This document shows, one piece after another, positions 28,723-37,176 of a stretch of DNA of 64,000 bases. Within the stretch, counting starts at the first letter, position 1; the number at the start of each line of letters is the position of its first letter. The notes beneath the pieces were generated by a model. It saw only the letters and a program-made list of their open reading frames with translations, was not told the DNA's origin and did no database searches. The DNA is from Vibrio sp. MEBiC08052 (GTDB lineage: Bacteria > Pseudomonadota > Gammaproteobacteria > Enterobacterales > Vibrionaceae). The stretch covers positions 1,564,767 through 1,628,766 of the forward strand of contig NZ_KQ947475.1 in the NCBI RefSeq assembly GCF_001506075.1, in the 5' to 3' direction. The position numbers were made by a program, and so were the translations under genes.

Positions 28723-29058
28723 ATCTGTTCCACAATCATTTTAGTTCTATGTTCTTTCCTCAACTGGCTAATGCCACCCATACCTGAAGAAAGCGAATAT
28801 CCAGAAGAAATAAGACTTGGGAGCTGACACTCTGAAGCTATCTGAATATAGTATCGTCAAGTATTCTGAAGATACAGTGTTCCTGTCTCATTGTTGGTTT
28901 ATCGAAGCCGTTTTGCTCAGGTTTTAATCATATCGGGCCTAAAAGTTAACTTTTCATACCAAATCATTTCTGCTGTCTATAAATTAGGGCAAAATTTTGA
29001 TATAAACCACACTTTGTTTAATGAATACTGTCTCGGCAGTTGTAATGGAGAATATTCG
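28723..29058 (+). other. Promoter/leader region of the winged-helix gene
   Basis: About 335 bases between divergent genes. An open frame runs through the last 168 bases in frame with the winged-helix gene, but without a ribosome site. TTGATA (28998) followed by AT-rich sequence is a possible promoter. No other element recognised. Confidence 0.35.
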
Positions 29059-29415
29059 ATGAGACTTGCTCATAAGCGTAATGTGCAGAATAAGCTGCAA
29101 AAACGCATGAAAGCCTTTGCTGTAAACCCGACTTTAAAACAGCCTGAAATGAAGACACAGACCCCAGTTTCTTCGAGTCAGCCAAAGGTAGCGAAAATCG
29201 TCAACGAAAATCTCACCCCGAAGCAGACTCAAGTGCTAGAAATTGTGACTCAACATGCTGATGGGATTAATCCGAAAAGCATAGGGCTAGAAGCGGGTCA
29301 AGAAGATACAAAAGCGGCTAGTTGGGCAACAGGGGCACTGAAAAAACTTTTAGAAGACAATCTTGTTGAGAAAGTGCAACTGGCCGGAAATAAGGTGCTT
29401 TATAAACGCGCTTAA
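29059..29415 (+). CDS. Small putative winged-helix protein (118 aa)
   Basis: ATG 29059 follows GGAG at 9 nt; a longer frame from 28891 has no support. Residues 1-50 are basic and probably disordered (RLAHKRNVQNKLQKRMKAFA, then PVSSSQPK). Residues about 50-118 (LTPKQTQVLEIVTQHADGIN, then WATGALKKLLEDNLVEKVQL) read as a MarR-like winged helix. It could bind DNA or RNA; no target is evident. A bidirectional terminator separates it from the convergent MarR regulator gene. Confidence 0.72.
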   Translation: MRLAHKRNVQNKLQKRMKAFAVNPTLKQPEMKTQTPVSSSQPKVAKIVNENLTPKQTQVLEIVTQHADGINPKSIGLEAGQEDTKAASWATGALKKLLEDNLVEKVQLAGNKVLYKRA

Positions 29416-29430
29416 ACCTGATGCATGCTG

Positions 29431-29468
29431 AAAAGATCCAGTTGTGATGCTATTCTGCTGGATCTTTT
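29431..29468. terminator. Bidirectional terminator between winged-helix and MarR genes
   Basis: Perfect 11-bp stem AAAAGATCCAG / CTGGATCTTTT with a 16-nt loop lies between convergent genes; A/T tracts on both sides can serve both directions. Confidence 0.8.
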
Positions 29469-29502
29469 AGAAAAATCAAGGAATTGTGCTACTGTTAATT
29501 GG

Positions 29503-29985
29503 TTATTCGTGGTTCAGAATACTGCCGATTTCTAACATCGGTGCCACATCAATATTATCTGCTTTCATCATTGCTGAAAGACGCTGAATCGAAGAGAGTA
29601 GTAGTGTTTGTTCCCACTCTTCCAACTGTTGGAACTGAGAAACAAAATTATCCTGTAAAGGCTGAGGTGCTTTGTGGAGCAGCTCTTGGCCGAACTCCGT
29701 CAGATGTGCATGAACTTTTCTCTTGTCTGTTACGCTACGAACGCGGCGCACATAACCATTCCTTTCCAGACGATCAAGAATAGTTGTTGCCGTAGCCTGA
29801 CTCATATTTGTATTACGAGAAAGCTCACGTATCGTGACTTCACCTAACTGTTCGATTGAGCGCATCAGAATCAGTTGTGGCCCAGTGAGTCCTGCAATTT
29901 TGCTTAATTTTTTTGAGTGAAGGTCAATAGCTCGGATGATCTGGCGTATAGCAACCAGTACTTCTTCATGTTTTTCCAAAATCAA
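29503..29985 (-). CDS. MarR family transcriptional regulator
   Basis: The 160-residue protein has the MarR winged-helix core: TGPQLILMRSIEQLGEVTIREL, recognition helix MSQATATTILDRLERNGYV, and the wing RRVRSVTDKRKVHAHLTEFG. The gene is divergent from the BCCT transporter across about 500 bp, so control of osmolyte uptake is the natural inference. Vibrios have a MarR-type regulator of compatible-solute genes (CosR). Whether this is CosR itself cannot be decided here. Confidence 0.88.
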   Translation of the reverse strand: MILEKHEEVLVAIRQIIRAIDLHSKKLSKIAGLTGPQLILMRSIEQLGEVTIRELSRNTNMSQATATTILDRLERNGYVRRVRSVTDKRKVHAHLTEFGQELLHKAPQPLQDNFVSQFQQLEEWEQTLLLSSIQRLSAMMKADNIDVAPMLEIGSILNHE

Positions 29986-30482
29986 TATCCAGACTTTGAG
30001 TGATTACTAATATTTTATACGGATGACAATAACGCGGACATTACCTTACTTATTCACAGAAGAAAAGTATTGATGTCATCATTTTCTTTGTAATTATCTC
30101 TAGAAAAGAAGGTTACAGAAAGTATTTTTGCTGAGCTTCCCCAGATGATAAAGAATGACACGAATATCATTTTGTTGCAATGCAGTTATTTGTGACACTG
30201 TAGCATAAGGTTTTTACGATATTGTAATCTATATTAAATATTAGTACACAAAACAAATGCATTGGTAAGCAATCTGGATGTGTTGTGATTTTAACCATAA
30301 AATTCTATATTATCTATTTTTTAGGCTATATTTTAACCATTTGATGGCGTTATTGATCTGTTTAAGATAAATTGTTCTACGACCATTACGTATTGTTTAT
30401 GGTGTGTTCAGATGATTTTTAGCTGGTTTTTCCTAAGGATAAGCAATAATAATTTGAAGGCTAAATCATAAAGAGGGGAATT
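29986..30482. other. Divergent promoter region of MarR regulator and BCCT transporter
   Basis: About 500 bases, clearly AT-rich, with no credible ORF. It should carry both promoters and the MarR operator. Palindromic AT stretches (for example around 30230-30245, TATTAAATATTA) could be operators but are not distinctive. Confidence 0.4.
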
Positions 30483-32057
30483 ATGACCAAAGGTATTGAT
30501 AAATATAGTATCGACAGTACAGATTATACTGTCGGGCAGGATAATGTGCAGAAATGGGGGTTTGATATCCATAACCCTGTGTTTGGTATTAGCGCAGGAC
30601 TGATCCTGCTGTTCCTGATTGCAACGTTAATCGCTGATCCTGAAACTGCAAAATCTTTTTTAGATGGTATCAAATGGAAAATCATCGGCAACTTTGACTG
30701 GCTATTTATTTGGTCTGGTAATATTTTTGTGGTTTTCTGTTTGGCTCTTGTGGTTTCACCATTTGGTAAAATTCGTTTGGGTGGTCAATCAGCGACGGCC
30801 GATTATTCTTATATCTCTTGGCTAGCGATGCTATTTGCTGCCGGTATGGGGATAGGCCTGATGTTCTGGAGTGTTGCTGAACCTGTCGCTTACTATACCG
30901 GATGGTATAAAACGCCGCTAAATGTTGCAGCATATTCACCGGAGGCTGCAAAGCTTGCTTTAGGAGCAACCATGTTCCACTGGGGATTACATCCTTGGGC
31001 GATTTATGGTGTTGTCGCTCTGTCACTCGCATTCTTCTGTTATAACAAAGGCTTGCCGTTATCGATCCGCTCAATCTTTTATCCGTTACTCGGTGATCGT
31101 GCTTGGGGATGGCCCGGACATCTGGTCGATATCCTTGCTGTCGTTGCAACGTTATTCGGATTAGCGACATCATTAGGGCTTGGTGCGCAACAGGCCGCGA
31201 GTGGGATTCATCATGTCTTCGGGATTGATGCCGGAATCGGGTTACAGATTGTCGTTATTATTGCTGTAACCATGTTGGCCGTTATTTCAGTGGTTCGTGG
31301 TATTGATGGCGGTGTGAAAGTCATTTCAAATATCAATATGATCATCGCTTTCTTGCTACTGGCCGCTGTGGGTTTGATTGGCTATGCTGTTACGTTTGAT
31401 TCAATTAAAACAACATTACTTGCCTATATCGAAAATATTGTTTCTTTGAGTAATCCTCATGGCCGTGAAGATGAAGCATGGTTCCAAGGCTGGACTGTAT
31501 TCTACTGGGCTTGGTGGATCTCTTGGTCGCCATTTGTCGGTATGTTTATTGCCCGAGTTTCAAAAGGTCGTACTGTAAGAGAATTTATCACCGCAGTACT
31601 CTTTGTTCCCACGCTTGTGACAGTGGTTTGGATGTCTGTATTTGGTGGCATGGCGATCGATCAAGTGGTTCATCAAGTCGGTGAACTGGGCCATCAAGGT
31701 ATTACTGACGTTTCGCTGGCAATGTTCCAGATGTTTGATGTCTTGCCTTACGGCAAAATACTTTCTTTAATTGGTGTTGTGTTAGTTCTGGTATTCTTTA
31801 TTACCTCTTCTGACTCCGGTTCACTGGTTATTGATAGTATTACTGCAGGTGGTAAGGTTGATGCACCTGTTCCTCAGAGAATCTTCTGGGCTTCGATTGA
31901 AGGGGCCATCGCAATTGCATTGCTATGGATTGGTGGAACGGAAGCGGTTCAGGCATTACAAGCAGGTGCCATTTCGACAGCGCTGCCATTCACATTTGTC
32001 CTGCTTATGATGTGTGTCAGTCTGGTTATGGGAATGAAAACCGAGCGATTAAATTAA
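30483..32057 (+). CDS. BCCT family betaine/choline-type transporter
   Basis: This 524-residue inner-membrane transporter has twelve predicted helices and the BCCT signatures GMGIGLMFWSVAEPV (residues 121-135) and WAWWISWSPFVGMFIARVSK. The glycine motif GMGIG is the form found in Na+-coupled betaine carriers such as BetP, unlike the carnitine antiporter CaiT. The likely substrates are glycine betaine, DMSP or similar osmolytes. The C-terminal extension is short, so osmosensing by a long tail as in BetP is not expected. RBS GAGGGG; terminator downstream. Confidence 0.94.
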   Translation: MTKGIDKYSIDSTDYTVGQDNVQKWGFDIHNPVFGISAGLILLFLIATLIADPETAKSFLDGIKWKIIGNFDWLFIWSGNIFVVFCLALVVSPFGKIRLGGQSATADYSYISWLAMLFAAGMGIGLMFWSVAEPVAYYTGWYKTPLNVAAYSPEAAKLALGATMFHWGLHPWAIYGVVALSLAFFCYNKGLPLSIRSIFYPLLGDRAWGWPGHLVDILAVVATLFGLATSLGLGAQQAASGIHHVFGIDAGIGLQIVVIIAVTMLAVISVVRGIDGGVKVISNINMIIAFLLLAAVGLIGYAVTFDSIKTTLLAYIENIVSLSNPHGREDEAWFQGWTVFYWAWWISWSPFVGMFIARVSKGRTVREFITAVLFVPTLVTVVWMSVFGGMAIDQVVHQVGELGHQGITDVSLAMFQMFDVLPYGKILSLIGVVLVLVFFITSSDSGSLVIDSITAGGKVDAPVPQRIFWASIEGAIAIALLWIGGTEAVQALQAGAISTALPFTFVLLMMCVSLVMGMKTERLN

Positions 32058-32080
32058 ATTGATTGTTTCGGGTGTTTTGA

Positions 32081-32107
32081 AAAAGTCGGCTTATGCCGGC
32101 TTTTTTT
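32081..32107 (+). terminator. Terminator after the BCCT gene
   Basis: Stem AAAGTCGGC / GCCGGCTTT (one G-T pair) with a TTAT loop, then seven T. Confidence 0.9.
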
Positions 32108-32174
32108 CTGTCTGAGTAAAGCCATCGGGCGAGATGTAGCTGAGATTATGTCTCGTCAAATGGCTCTTGTCTTG

Positions 32175-32207
32175 ATACCTGACGCACTTGATGGGACCGT
32201 CAGGTAT
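32175..32207. repeat. Inverted repeat between convergent genes
   Basis: Perfect 10-bp arms ATACCTGACG / CGTCAGGTAT with a 13-nt spacer; no T tract on either strand. Confidence 0.5.
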
Positions 32208-32260
32208 GGGTTCCGTTGTGAGCGATTTCAGCAAATTCTTTGCGGATTGCTAGGAGGGAT

Positions 32261-32983
32261 TTATATCCAAAAGTCACTGATCGGCCGAGAGCAATCATAG
32301 TGATTGGCAATCTGTGCCTGAAGGAGTTCTGCCGTAGCGAGTGCATCGAACAGTGCATCATGCAGTGGATAGAGTGGCAGCCCGTAACGCTCCCGCGTAT
32401 TTCCTAAGCGTACTGACGGTTTCTTTTTAAAACTGTTCATCAGATTGAGAATACCACCGGATTGCTGTACCAAAATTCGTTCTTCGATATTCATAGTATC
32501 AACGACCGGAAACTCAATGCCTTCTTGAATTCTCTTTTTTAGTGCCTGATCGAAAAACTGTCGTTCTATCGGATAGTAATGCACGACAACTATTTTCCCC
32601 GCCATAAGATGGAGAATTTCGTCAAGAAACTCGTTTAAATCAGGGGCATCCATGATATCCGTATGCGTGATACCATGAACAATGATGGAAGATTCTTTCA
32701 AGGGACGGCGAGGTTTCACCAGCCAATGTTTAGATTGACTCAGTTTTATTCGATCCAGCGTAAAAGGCACCGCGCCAATTGTCACGATTTCATCTTTGGC
32801 CGGATTCAGCCCTGTGGTTTCAAAATCAAGAGCCAGAAACTTGACTTCCTTAATCGGGGTATCGCCATCTGGCAGTAATTGTTGATAAAAATAACTGAGA
32901 GACGGGTGCGTGCCCCGTTTCTGCTTGAGTTGATACTTTTTTTGCCAGTCAATGCTGGGAGCTTTCAATAATTTTTTTAGCAT
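32261..32983 (-). CDS. DEDDh 3'-5' exonuclease (DnaQ-like)
   Basis: The 240-residue protein has ExoI LALDFETTGLNP (catalytic Asp/Glu), ExoII in IVHGITHTDIMDAPD, and ExoIII HDALFDALATAEL, giving the DEDDh set. It is a stand-alone epsilon-like exonuclease, with no polymerase-binding tail recognised. Its ATG follows the stop of the DUF294 gene by one base (TAAAATG), so the pair is translationally coupled. Such a pair lies near acetate-uptake genes in V. cholerae, by memory; those genes are absent here. Confidence 0.88.
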   Translation of the reverse strand: MLKKLLKAPSIDWQKKYQLKQKRGTHPSLSYFYQQLLPDGDTPIKEVKFLALDFETTGLNPAKDEIVTIGAVPFTLDRIKLSQSKHWLVKPRRPLKESSIIVHGITHTDIMDAPDLNEFLDEILHLMAGKIVVVHYYPIERQFFDQALKKRIQEGIEFPVVDTMNIEERILVQQSGGILNLMNSFKKKPSVRLGNTRERYGLPLYPLHDALFDALATAELLQAQIANHYDCSRPISDFWI

Positions 32984-32984
32984 T

Positions 32985-34880
32985 TTATGATGAACGTGGT
33001 GAACTGTTAGCTTTATAACGATATTTCAAAAAGTTTTGCGCATTGCTCAAAATTTGAAATGCATCTTTCAGGTTACGTCGTTCAAAGTCCGAGAGATTTT
33101 CCGGCTCAATATTGTTGTCCGGTTCAATACGATTCTCAACATCGTAGGCCTGATGGCGGATACGCACCATTGAAATAAATTCAAGCGCATCTCTGAGGTT
33201 TTCACCACCGCCTTTTGGAAGCAGACCGGATTCGATAATATCATCCAATCGCTCAAATGAATTTTTCGCATGGGAGCCAATCGCCAGAGCATGAACTCGA
33301 ATAACATCGGCCAACGGTGCCGTCCCGCGTCGTTTTAAGTTGATGGAGTTGTTGTGGCGACCATCTTTTTCCATCACAAAGTTTTTGAAAAATCCCAGTG
33401 GCGGGGTGCGGTTCAACGCATTCCGGGCCAGACAGGCGAGAAAGCGCGGACTTCTTTGGGCACGTCTGACAATAAAGCGATTGAGTTGTTCTGCCCAGCG
33501 AGTTTGTCCGTAGACGCCATCCAGATCGAAAAAAATCGATGCATTCAATAGGGCTTTGGGGTTCGGGTCATCAATCCAATCGGAGAAGCAGACTTCCCAC
33601 TCCTGACGGGTCATCCGCCACATCGGATTCGTTGCCATGATATCACCGGTACAATAGCTATAACCGCAACGAGCGAGAGCGTCACAGACGAACTGAGAAA
33701 GTTTACTGAAATAGGCGTCATGTTTGTTCGCATCATAACGATTGTCGAGAATAACCGCGTTATCCTGATCCGTGACTACCAGTTGTTCATCTCTTCCCAT
33801 TGAGCCGAGTGCCAGAAAACAGTAGGGGATCGGCGGCGGACCATATTCTGCTTCCGCCAGCTCAATAATGCGTTGTTTAAAACTTCTGCCGATCACTGAC
33901 ATCGCGGTGCCAATCATATGGGCATTGGCATCTTCATTGACCAGCCGAACAAAACTCTCTTTAACCTGCTCGGCAATGGTAACCAAATCATCCACACTAT
34001 TTTGATGGAAGATGCTACTGACTAACAACAGCGAGTTTTGTGACTGATAACGAACCAAATCGGTTGTTTCGAGTATGCCTAACGGCTTGTTCTCTTTCAG
34101 GATGGGTAAATGGTGAATTTGATGACGTAACATGACCATCATGGCTTCATAAACATAAGCGTTATGATCAAGTGTCAACAGCTCAGTTGTCATCACTTCA
34201 CAAATCGGGCGCTGGGGGGAAATGGCACTTGCCAACACGCGAGTACAGAGATCTCGGTCAGTGATGATACCTAATTGCGGTTTGTCATCATGGTCATCCG
34301 CCTCAGTTTGCTCGGTATTTAAAATGAGCAGGGCAGAGACATTTTCTTCGGCCATTGTTTGTGCAGTTTCATGGATAGATGTTTCCGGTGAGATCCAGAT
34401 AGCTTCCCCGGTAAGCAAATTCTTGACTTTGGCGGTGGAAAGATCATTGGTTTCTGAAGTACTGGAAATTGCATGACGTAGTCTGGTTTTATCGTTGACC
34501 TCGACAAAGTCAGCAAAAACTTCGTAATGCTCATACAGTGACTGGAACAGCGATTCCGGAATCCGATAAACCAGTGTATCTTCAATCGCCGTGACAGGAA
34601 AAACGACCTTGTTATTGGTTAATAATCCCATTTGACCAAATAGGTCGCCTTGTGAGAGACGGTTGTATAGTTCACCTTTGCGTCGATAGACTTCGACAGC
34701 GCCACTGCGGATCATAAATAGTTCCTGAATCGCGTCGCCGCTTTGAATGATCGGGGTTCCTTTACGAAAATAGGTGATTTCTATCTGTTGAATGATTTCT
34801 TCAAGGACAGCGTCTTCAAACTCGTTGAATGGTGGGTACTGGGCAAAAAATTGTTTAATTTCCAATAATTCTGTATGCAT
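32985..34880 (-). CDS. cNMP-binding / CBS / DUF294 nucleotidyltransferase-like signalling protein
   Basis: The 631-residue cytosolic protein has a cyclic-nucleotide-binding domain (about 10-125, KGTPIIQSGDAIQELFMIRS), two CBS domains (about 155-285, ENVSALLILNT and HHLPILKENKPLGILETTDL) and a DUF294 nucleotidyltransferase-like domain with LGSMGRDEQLVVTDQDNAVI (GS..D.D type). A DUF294 C-terminal helical domain runs from about 480. The architecture resembles GlnD-like sensors that modify or bind partners in response to nucleotides. The exonuclease gene is coupled downstream. Target unknown. Confidence 0.88.
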   Translation of the reverse strand: MHTELLEIKQFFAQYPPFNEFEDAVLEEIIQQIEITYFRKGTPIIQSGDAIQELFMIRSGAVEVYRRKGELYNRLSQGDLFGQMGLLTNNKVVFPVTAIEDTLVYRIPESLFQSLYEHYEVFADFVEVNDKTRLRHAISSTSETNDLSTAKVKNLLTGEAIWISPETSIHETAQTMAEENVSALLILNTEQTEADDHDDKPQLGIITDRDLCTRVLASAISPQRPICEVMTTELLTLDHNAYVYEAMMVMLRHQIHHLPILKENKPLGILETTDLVRYQSQNSLLLVSSIFHQNSVDDLVTIAEQVKESFVRLVNEDANAHMIGTAMSVIGRSFKQRIIELAEAEYGPPPIPYCFLALGSMGRDEQLVVTDQDNAVILDNRYDANKHDAYFSKLSQFVCDALARCGYSYCTGDIMATNPMWRMTRQEWEVCFSDWIDDPNPKALLNASIFFDLDGVYGQTRWAEQLNRFIVRRAQRSPRFLACLARNALNRTPPLGFFKNFVMEKDGRHNNSINLKRRGTAPLADVIRVHALAIGSHAKNSFERLDDIIESGLLPKGGGENLRDALEFISMVRIRHQAYDVENRIEPDNNIEPENLSDFERRNLKDAFQILSNAQNFLKYRYKANSSPRSS

Positions 34881-34985
34881 GTAGGTTTCCCTATGACGGG
34901 CATTTTTATCATCATAACAGGAAGGTACACTTGGTTCGATGGAAGAGAATGAAATTGTTAAAAGAAAGTAAATTAAGGATGAGTG

Positions 34986-35010
34986 AAAAAAGCCCGGCTT
35001 ATGCCGGGCT
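34986..35010 (-). terminator. Terminator after tctA
   Basis: On the minus strand AGCCCGGC / GCCGGGCT with a 4-nt loop is followed by six T (34986-34991 read in reverse). It lies 12 nt after the tctA stop. Confidence 0.9.
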
Positions 35011-35021
35011 GCACATTAAAA

Positions 35022-36551
35022 TCAAGAATGATGTAATGAGGTTTTTCGTGTTTTCAGAAGACTGAGAATGACACTGATAAGTGGGCTGATGAGTAGTAAA
35101 ACTGCCAGTGATGTAAATGCAAACGTAATCGGTCTTTCCCAGAGGAATCTGAGTTCGCCATCACTGATCATCAGGGCTCGCCGGAGGTTTTCTTCCATAA
35201 GTCCGCCGAGGATGAATCCAAGTAATAAAGGGGCCAGTGGAAAATTCGCCAGTCTTAACAAGATGGCACCGATCGCGATCAAAATCATGATGAAGACATC
35301 CATGGTATTGAACGACACAAGATAGACGCCGGTAATGGAGAAAAACAGAATCATCGGCAGTAGAACGGTTCTCGGTACAGCCAGCAGACGCGAAATATAA
35401 GGAATCAGCGGAAGATTCAAAATAATTAACACGATATTGCCGAAGTACATGGAAATAATTACTGACCAGAACACATCCGGATGTTCAACAAATAAGCGGG
35501 GTCCGGGTTGAATACCATAAGCAATGAGTGCACCGAGCATAATGGCTGTGGTGCCTGAACCGGGGATACCGAGTGTCAGCAGCGGTACGAATGAACCACT
35601 GGAAGCTGCATTGTTGGCCGACTCCGGTGCAACGAGACCACGAATTGAGCCATTGCCGAATAATCTCTGCTTGTCTTTAGGTGCCAGATTTCGTTCCATA
35701 CCATAACTGAGGAATGCTGCGATGGTCGCACCTGCTCCGGGTAAAACACCGGTAAAGAACCCCAAAATCGAAGAGCGTACAGCAACCGGCGCTGCTTCTT
35801 TAAACTCTTCTTTACTGATCTTCATACTCCCGAGTTCACTCATTTTTTGAGTTTCAGTATGACGCGTATCAGCATCTGGCTTCAGGATTCCCATTAACGT
35901 TTCACCTAAGGCAAACGTGGCCATCGCCAGCATCAGAAAACTAAATCCGTCCATCAGATCCGTTAAACCAAAGGTAAATCGTTCAACACCAATACCTTTA
36001 TCAATCCCAACAGTAGAAAGCATCAGGCCTAAGACGGTCATCATCCATGCTTTCAATACCTGCCCTTTGCCGGCAAAAGCAGCGACTGCTGACAGCCCCA
36101 CTAACATCAGTGCGAAATAATCGGCTGACTGAAAACTGAGTGAGACGCTGGCTAGTGCCGGGGCTGCAAACAGTAACATGATCGCGGAGAGTGTTCCCCC
36201 TGTGAACGAAGAGTAGGCCGCCAGTGCTAACGCTTTGCCAGCTTGTCCTTTTTGAGCCATCGGGTATCCGTCAAAAGCGGTGACGACGGTCGATGAACAA
36301 CCCGGCGCATTAATTAAAATCGATGAAGTCGAGCCACCAAAGATTGCACCGTAGTAGACGCCAGCCATCAGAATCAAACCGGAAGAAGGGTCCAGTCCAT
36401 AAGTAATCGGGATCATCAGTGCTATCGCTGAAATCGGTCCCAATCCCGGTAACATGCCGATAAATGTTCCAACAAAACATCCGACAACCACCATCATCAG
36501 ATTCATCGGCAGGACTGCTGTGCTGAGTCCCTGAAGAATTCCATCTAACAT
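35022..36551 (-). CDS. tctA: Tripartite tricarboxylate transporter large permease TctA
   Basis: This 509-residue inner-membrane protein has about twelve helices. The family motif GTFIGMLPGLGPISAIALMIP near the N-terminus and its repeat VRSSILGFFTGVLPGAGATI in the middle are both present, together with the YYGAIFGGSTSSILIN segment. It drives Na+-coupled uptake of citrate or a similar acid delivered by TctC. ATG 36551 follows AAGGAG; a frame 11 codons longer is unsupported. It is the last gene of tctC-tctB-tctA and shares a transcript with them. Confidence 0.95.
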   Translation of the reverse strand: MLDGILQGLSTAVLPMNLMMVVVGCFVGTFIGMLPGLGPISAIALMIPITYGLDPSSGLILMAGVYYGAIFGGSTSSILINAPGCSSTVVTAFDGYPMAQKGQAGKALALAAYSSFTGGTLSAIMLLFAAPALASVSLSFQSADYFALMLVGLSAVAAFAGKGQVLKAWMMTVLGLMLSTVGIDKGIGVERFTFGLTDLMDGFSFLMLAMATFALGETLMGILKPDADTRHTETQKMSELGSMKISKEEFKEAAPVAVRSSILGFFTGVLPGAGATIAAFLSYGMERNLAPKDKQRLFGNGSIRGLVAPESANNAASSGSFVPLLTLGIPGSGTTAIMLGALIAYGIQPGPRLFVEHPDVFWSVIISMYFGNIVLIILNLPLIPYISRLLAVPRTVLLPMILFFSITGVYLVSFNTMDVFIMILIAIGAILLRLANFPLAPLLLGFILGGLMEENLRRALMISDGELRFLWERPITFAFTSLAVLLLISPLISVILSLLKTRKTSLHHS

Positions 36552-36561
36552 TACGGTCTCC

Positions 36562-37059
36562 TTACCAGATGGTGAAAATGACACCGGGTTCCAGATAAAT
36601 ATCCAGACCTTGGGTCAGCAACAGATAAAAGCTTAAGACAAAGGGAAATGACGCGCCGAACAGGATTTTTTTACGTCGTTCGCCTAACAGATAAAACCCG
36701 ATAGCCAGAAAGAGCGTTGTGGCGATCACAAAGCCGACATAGGTCAGTCCAATGCCATAAAACGTCATTAAAACCAGAAAGCTAGTCAGTAACTTCCAGT
36801 TAAATTGGATGACAGCACCGCTTTTTTTATCGGGTTGTCCGGTGACGAGCAGTGCAACGGAAAGAATGATGCCGATATAAGTGAGTAATATCGGTAATGT
36901 TCTGGCGGTAAAGGGTTCGTATTCGTCTCCGGGAAACATTGGAATATTGAAGGTTTGATAACCATAAACCAGACAAAGCGCGAGAAAGATCAATGCACCG
37001 ACTCTGTCGCGACATAACAAATATTCACTTGAGAGCAGTGGATTTATTTTCGTAGACAT
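36562..37059 (-). CDS. tctB: Tripartite tricarboxylate transporter small permease TctB
   Basis: The 165-residue protein has four predicted membrane helices (VGALIFLALCLVYGYQTFNI, LPILLTYIGIILSVALLVTG, LLTSFLVLMTFYGIGLTYVG and a last pair near the end), as in TctB. It supports TctA in the membrane part of the transporter. It lies 10 nt upstream of tctA and about 117 nt after tctC, from which it is separated by a stem-loop structure. Sequence conservation in this family is low; position makes the call. Confidence 0.88.
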   Translation of the reverse strand: MSTKINPLLSSEYLLCRDRVGALIFLALCLVYGYQTFNIPMFPGDEYEPFTARTLPILLTYIGIILSVALLVTGQPDKKSGAVIQFNWKLLTSFLVLMTFYGIGLTYVGFVIATTLFLAIGFYLLGERRKKILFGASFPFVLSFYLLLTQGLDIYLEPGVIFTIW

Positions 37060-37085
37060 TATCCTACTCCATTCGGTATTAGGGG

Positions 37086-37150
37086 GTCATATACAGGCAG
37101 CCTGGACGGGGGGGAATCTCAACAAAGGATTCAGCAAACCTGTATATGAC
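37086..37150 (-). repeat. Nested inverted repeat in the tctC-tctB gap
   Basis: Perfect 12-bp arms GTCATATACAGG (37086-37097) and CCTGTATATGAC (37139-37150) enclose a second small stem GAATC / GATTC (37114-37118 and 37128-37132). A G7 tract lies inside at 37108-37114 and another outside at 37168-37174. No terminator T-run is seen. A stem-loop after the binding-protein gene commonly protects its mRNA and lowers expression of the permeases. Confidence 0.65.
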
Positions 37151-37176
37151 AGTTGGTGTTCTAATTAGGGGGGGAA

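Noticed and set aside
30706..31173. 155-codon frame antisense to the BCCT gene
   Set aside because: Lies wholly inside a well-conserved transporter gene; no independent signal.
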